Assembly (NCBI GenBank): GCA_017421045.1
Contig: JAFQMC010000023.1
Span: forward strand, 1-64,000
Origin: Clostridia bacterium
Lineage (GTDB): Bacteria > Bacillota > Clostridia > Oscillospirales > Acutalibacteraceae
DNA: 64,000 nucleotides
Direction of reading: 5' to 3'
Of the stretch, positions 61,615 to 64,000 are shown one piece after another; positions within the stretch are counted from its first letter, which is position 1; every line of letters starts with the position of its first letter. Both the position numbers and the translations under genes were made by a program. Below the pieces are notes generated by a model that ran no database searches, was not told the origin of the DNA, and saw nothing but the letters and a program-made list of their open reading frames with translations.

Positions 61615-62073
61615 TTAGTCCTGAGCCTTACGCAGACGGTTCAGCTCCTCCATAAATGTATCTGCATCCTCGAAGTTCTTATAAACAGAGGCGAAGCGGA
61701 TATACGCAACCTTGTCTGTATCCTTGAGAAGATCCATAACAAGCTCACCTATGTGCTGAGATGTAACCTCTCTGTCGTAACCACTCTGAAGTCTGGACTC
61801 GATTGTATCTACCATTCCCTCTATCTGCTCAACAGAAATGGGACGCTTCTCACATGCGCGGAGGAATCCTGACATAAGCTTGCTGCGGTTGAAAACCTCG
61901 CGGGATTTGTCACGCTTAACTACAACAATGGGGACAGTTTCGATAACCTCATGTGTTGTAAAACGCTTTGCACAGCTGAGACACTCACGACGTCTGCGAA
62001 TACGCTCACCGTCGTCTGCAGGACGGGAATCGATTACCTTACTTTCTTCAAATCCGCAAAAGGGACATTTCAT
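61615..62073 (-). CDS. nrdR: Transcriptional repressor NrdR
   Basis: This is a 152-residue ATP/dATP-sensing repressor of ribonucleotide reductase genes. The zinc ribbon has [16 protein letters not shown] and [12 protein letters not shown], and the ATP-cone (about 50-140) starts [17 protein letters not shown]. The length is typical. The ATG at 62073 follows GGAGTGG. No nrd genes lie in the window. Candidate NrdR boxes overlap its own promoter. Confidence 0.95.
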   Translation of the reverse strand: MKCPFCGFEESKVIDSRPADDGERIRRRRECLSCAKRFTTHEVIETVPIVVVKRDKSREVFNRSKLMSGFLRACEKRPISVEQIEGMVDTIESRLQSGYDREVTSQHIGELVMDLLKDTDKVAYIRFASVYKNFEDADTFMEELNRLRKAQD

Positions 62074-62082
62074 ATTTCTTCC

Positions 62083-62144
62083 ACTCCATATATAGTATTT
62101 ATTATTCTATACAAAAATTATAACACAATATTTAGGGAAATCAA
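62083..62144 (-). promoter_or_regulatory. nrdR promoter with two candidate NrdR boxes
   Basis: On the minus strand TTGATT (62139-62144) and TATAAT (62117-62122) are 16 bases apart. The spacer, read on the plus strand as ACACAATATTTAGGGA (62123-62138), matches 13 of 16 positions of the NrdR box pattern acaCwAtATaTwGtgt. A second match, ATACTATATATGGAGT on the minus strand (62083-62098), also 13 of 16, lies by the ribosome site. Autoregulation is inferred. Confidence 0.5.
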
Positions 62145-62176
62145 GTTACTTTTTTTTAAGAATTATTACAGAGTAG

Positions 62177-62213
62177 AAAAAAACAAAAGCCTTCCTGTTA
62201 CAGAAGGCTTTGA
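62177..62213 (-). terminator. Terminator of the small membrane-protein gene
   Basis: On the minus strand AAAGCCTTC-TGTAACA-GGAAGGCTTT followed by TGTTTTTTTC. Confidence 0.8.
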
Positions 62214-62221
62214 AAATTCGA

Positions 62222-62638
62222 TTATTCATCTTTTTTATCTGTACTCTTTGTCATACGGAAGTCCCGGTATGCTGTAATGAAAATAAGGAGAATTCCAAGA
62301 ATACCGATGATATATCTAAGTAAAAAGGAGAGAAGCTCGGCACCTGAGTCATAGAGGCTGATTATCTGAACAATCCACAAAAGTCCGCCTGCCAGAGTGA
62401 GCAGTGGGTCGAGGATGTTATTGATGCGTCGCATAAACAGCACCACAAGCATTATAGTTCCGAGCAGGGATCCCCATGTATCGTGAATGAAGCTGAGAAA
62501 AGTGATCTTTTCTTCCACGGCAAACTGAACGTCTGCATCAGCAGTGCCATTGATAATATTAAAAATGATTATCAGCAGCTGTGCCACAAGCAACAACAAA
62601 CCCACTGAGAAAAAAACCTTGCTGTAGTCACGTTTCAT
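62222..62638 (-). CDS. Small four-helix membrane protein of unknown function
   Basis: This is a 138-residue protein with four hydrophobic helices (about 7-30, 48-66, 75-95, 100-125) and a charged C-terminal tail, STDKKDE. No motif is recognised. The ATG at 62638 follows AGGGGTGG. It has its own promoter (62660-62688) and terminator. Confidence 0.7.
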   Translation of the reverse strand: MKRDYSKVFFSVGLLLLVAQLLIIIFNIINGTADADVQFAVEEKITFLSFIHDTWGSLLGTIMLVVLFMRRINNILDPLLTLAGGLLWIVQIISLYDSGAELLSFLLRYIIGILGILLIFITAYRDFRMTKSTDKKDE

Positions 62639-62659
62639 AGTACCACCCCTATCAAGGCA

Positions 62660-62688
62660 ATAGTACAACAAAATTTTACCAAAGTCAA
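62660..62688 (-). promoter_or_regulatory. Promoter of the small membrane-protein gene
   Basis: On the minus strand TTGACT (62683-62688), a 17-base spacer and TACTAT (62660-62665), 21 bases before the ATG. Confidence 0.65.
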
Positions 62689-62740
62689 CAATTTATCTTT
62701 TATCAACCTATTTATTGCAACAATCAGGGTGCAAGGAAAG

Positions 62741-62775
62741 AAAAAACACCCTCGGGCGTTTTGCGTCCGAGGGTG
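62741..62775 (-). terminator. Terminator of the amylase-like gene
   Basis: On the minus strand CACCCTCGGACGC and GCCCGAGGGTG pair around AAAAC and are followed by TTTTTTC. It lies 18 bases past the stop codon. Confidence 0.85.
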
Positions 62776-62792
62776 AATATCAGTAAATTTAA

Positions 62793-64000
62793 TTACTTAA
62801 CGAGTGTGCCGATGTCGGAATCGGGAAGCAGAAGTGCTACCCACTTCTGAATCATAGTTGCGTCCTTAACGTTAACAAAAGCGTTGCCGTCTACGTTAGC
62901 AGCCTTGTTGTTATAGTTAGAAACTTCCAACAGAGCGATAACCTTCTGGATAGCTGTTGCATCCTTAACGTTAACCTTGCCGTTGCTGTCTGCATCACCG
63001 AGCAGATAGCCATCTGCAGGAATGGTGGAGGAAGGCTCTGTTGCGGAAGACTCTGCAGTTGTCTCTGTAGAACCTGTAACCTCAGAGGAAGGCTCTGTAA
63101 CAACAGTTGTGGGCTCGGTCTTATCAGGAATAACAAGATCATAGAAGTTGGGAGACCATGTACCGATTGTCCACTTGCCATCAGAACCCTGCTTATCCAT
63201 ATACATACCAACACTGGATGTTACGGAAAGGTCAACTGTCTGAGCTCCGCCGGGATCGTTATTGCCCTTACCGTTATTGATGATATAGCAGTCATACTCA
63301 ACGGGGATGTAAGCAACGTACTGTCTCTCGCCGTAGTCATTAATAAGTGCAAACTTCATAGGATTACCGGGCCAATCGCCGTTATTGATGTCTGTGCCCT
63401 TCATCCAAGCGTAAACATAAGCCTCTGTCCAGTTAGACTTTGCAGAGTAAACAACTGTGTTGTAACCCTCTGCAACGGGATAGTTACCGCTGGAAACATC
63501 AACGTCCCAGATATCGACATCGGAGAGATCGGGTCCTACAGGCTCTGTATCCTCTGCATAGTAGATACAAGCGATACCTGTTGTGCCGATTTTACCGGTG
63601 AGCTTGCCTCCTGCAACCTCAAACTCAGCTCCTGTGATAGCATCAATGTATGTGCCCTCAGCAAGTGTATATGCCTTGATATTAACATTCTTGGTTGTTC
63701 CGTTGAGGTTAACGAGAGTTGCACCCAGACCGCCACGCTCAATCATAGTAACATAGCTCTGAACTGAGTTGTACTCGTCAACATCGCCGAAGTAGTTGTC
63801 AAACTGGTTAACAGCTGCAACCTCGGGGTTTGCCCATGATGTCTTATTAGCCTCACCGAGAACGATATCAGCACAGATCTTCTCGATAGCTGCACGGTCT
63901 GCACCGGTTCTGTCATCGGGACGTGCAAAGTATACGCCTGTGATTTCCTGTCTTGCAGCTGTGAGAGCCCAGATCTTGTTTCTCTGCATTACTGTCAGGG
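62793..64000 (-). CDS. Alpha-amylase-like (GH13) C-terminal part with CBM26-like module and dockerin (partial)
   Basis: The frame is open through the right window edge, so the N-terminal signal and the (beta/alpha)8 catalytic core lie outside. The visible start covers the end of a GH13 barrel (GVYFARPDDRTGADRAAIEK in outline, then TSWANPEVAAVNQFDNYFG) and the all-beta C domain. A CBM26-like module follows, with NTVVYSAKSNWTEAYVYAW and DWPGNPM. A Thr/Ser/Glu linker leads to a C-terminal dockerin with DADSNGKVNVKD and a second loop NVDGNAFVNVKD. It is probably a secreted starch-degrading enzyme carried on a cohesin scaffold. Confidence 0.85.
   Translation of the reverse strand, partial: LTVMQRNKIWALTAARQEITGVYFARPDDRTGADRAAIEKICADIVLGEANKTSWANPEVAAVNQFDNYFGDVDEYNSVQSYVTMIERGGLGATLVNLNGTTKNVNIKAYTLAEGTYIDAITGAEFEVAGGKLTGKIGTTGIACIYYAEDTEPVGPDLSDVDIWDVDVSSGNYPVAEGYNTVVYSAKSNWTEAYVYAWMKGTDINNGDWPGNPMKFALINDYGERQYVAYIPVEYDCYIINNGKGNNDPGGAQTVDLSVTSSVGMYMDKQGSDGKWTIGTWSPNFYDLVIPDKTEPTTVVTEPSSEVTGSTETTAESSATEPSSTIPADGYLLGDADSNGKVNVKDATAIQKVIALLEVSNYNNKAANVDGNAFVNVKDATMIQKWVALLLPDSDIGTLVK

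Noticed and set aside
61592..61618. Nine-codon plus-strand frame MNVADKDC with AAGGAG upstream, beside the nrdR stop
   Set aside because: Too short to support without expression data; no promoter is visible, and it lies after the nifU terminator.

Overview
The window looks like chromosome from an anaerobic, Gram-positive gut Firmicute of the Ruminococcus type (Oscillospiraceae). The evidence is the Firmicute housekeeping set (RNase J, GdpP, FtsH, EcfA1-A2-T, T-box alaS, LCP protein, ThyX, NifS/NifU) together with several secreted proteins that carry type I dockerins next to starch-binding-like modules. That pairing resembles the starch-degrading 'amylosome' described for Ruminococcus bromii. 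No cohesin or scaffoldin is visible here, so the species is an inference.

Layout. 1-3.1 kb: the tail of a probable transposase, tRNA-Gln, a dockerin/CBM-like secreted protein, a SecB-like protein, tRNA-Gly, and unusual ~180-bp repeats attached to both tRNA 3' ends. 3.1-7.2 kb: a DUF2156-GNAT fusion, then a secreted dockerin cysteine peptidase. 7.2-12.2 kb: clpE-pgsA-cvpA-DUF5711. 12.3-15.5 kb: the shared energising module of ECF vitamin transporters (ecfA1-ecfA2-ecfT) with truA. 15.6-20.2 kb: rRNA methyltransferase, glmM and ruvCAB. 20.4-26.3 kb: a lipoprotein, DUF2804, a large membrane protein, a 51-aa small protein, an LCP ligase and a YfbR nucleotidase. 26.4-30.6 kb: pepV, a membrane protein, a GT2 glycosyltransferase and LicD.

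30.6-32.3 kb: FMN riboswitch-ribU followed directly by THF riboswitch-folT. Both products are S components expected to dock onto the EcfA1A2T module 16 kb away. 32.3-33.7 kb: another dockerin protein with duplicated aromatic modules. 33.8-36.7 kb: T-box-controlled alaS. 36.8-42.2 kb: one operon with thyX, tmk, a DJ-1 protein, 5-formyl-THF cyclo-ligase, mltG and a U32 protein, linking dTMP and folate metabolism to wall synthesis. 42.2-46.2 kb: an isolated phage-type tail-fibre/lysis cassette whose amidase ends in half a dockerin. 46.3-59.1 kb: a long minus-strand block, rnj-gdpP-rplI-dnaB-tilS-hpt-ftsH-uvrA. 59.2-61.5 kb: rnhA-nifS-nifU on the plus strand. 61.6-64 kb: nrdR with candidate NrdR boxes, a small membrane protein and the 3' part of an alpha-amylase with CBM26-like and dockerin modules that runs off the window.

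Most signals outside the repeats, the phage cassette and the dockerin proteins are ordinary housekeeping. The main points for a second look are the tRNA-associated repeat family sharing one hairpin core at two tRNA genes, and the orphan phage cassette with its half-dockerin lysin. All family names come from reading motifs; no database search was run.
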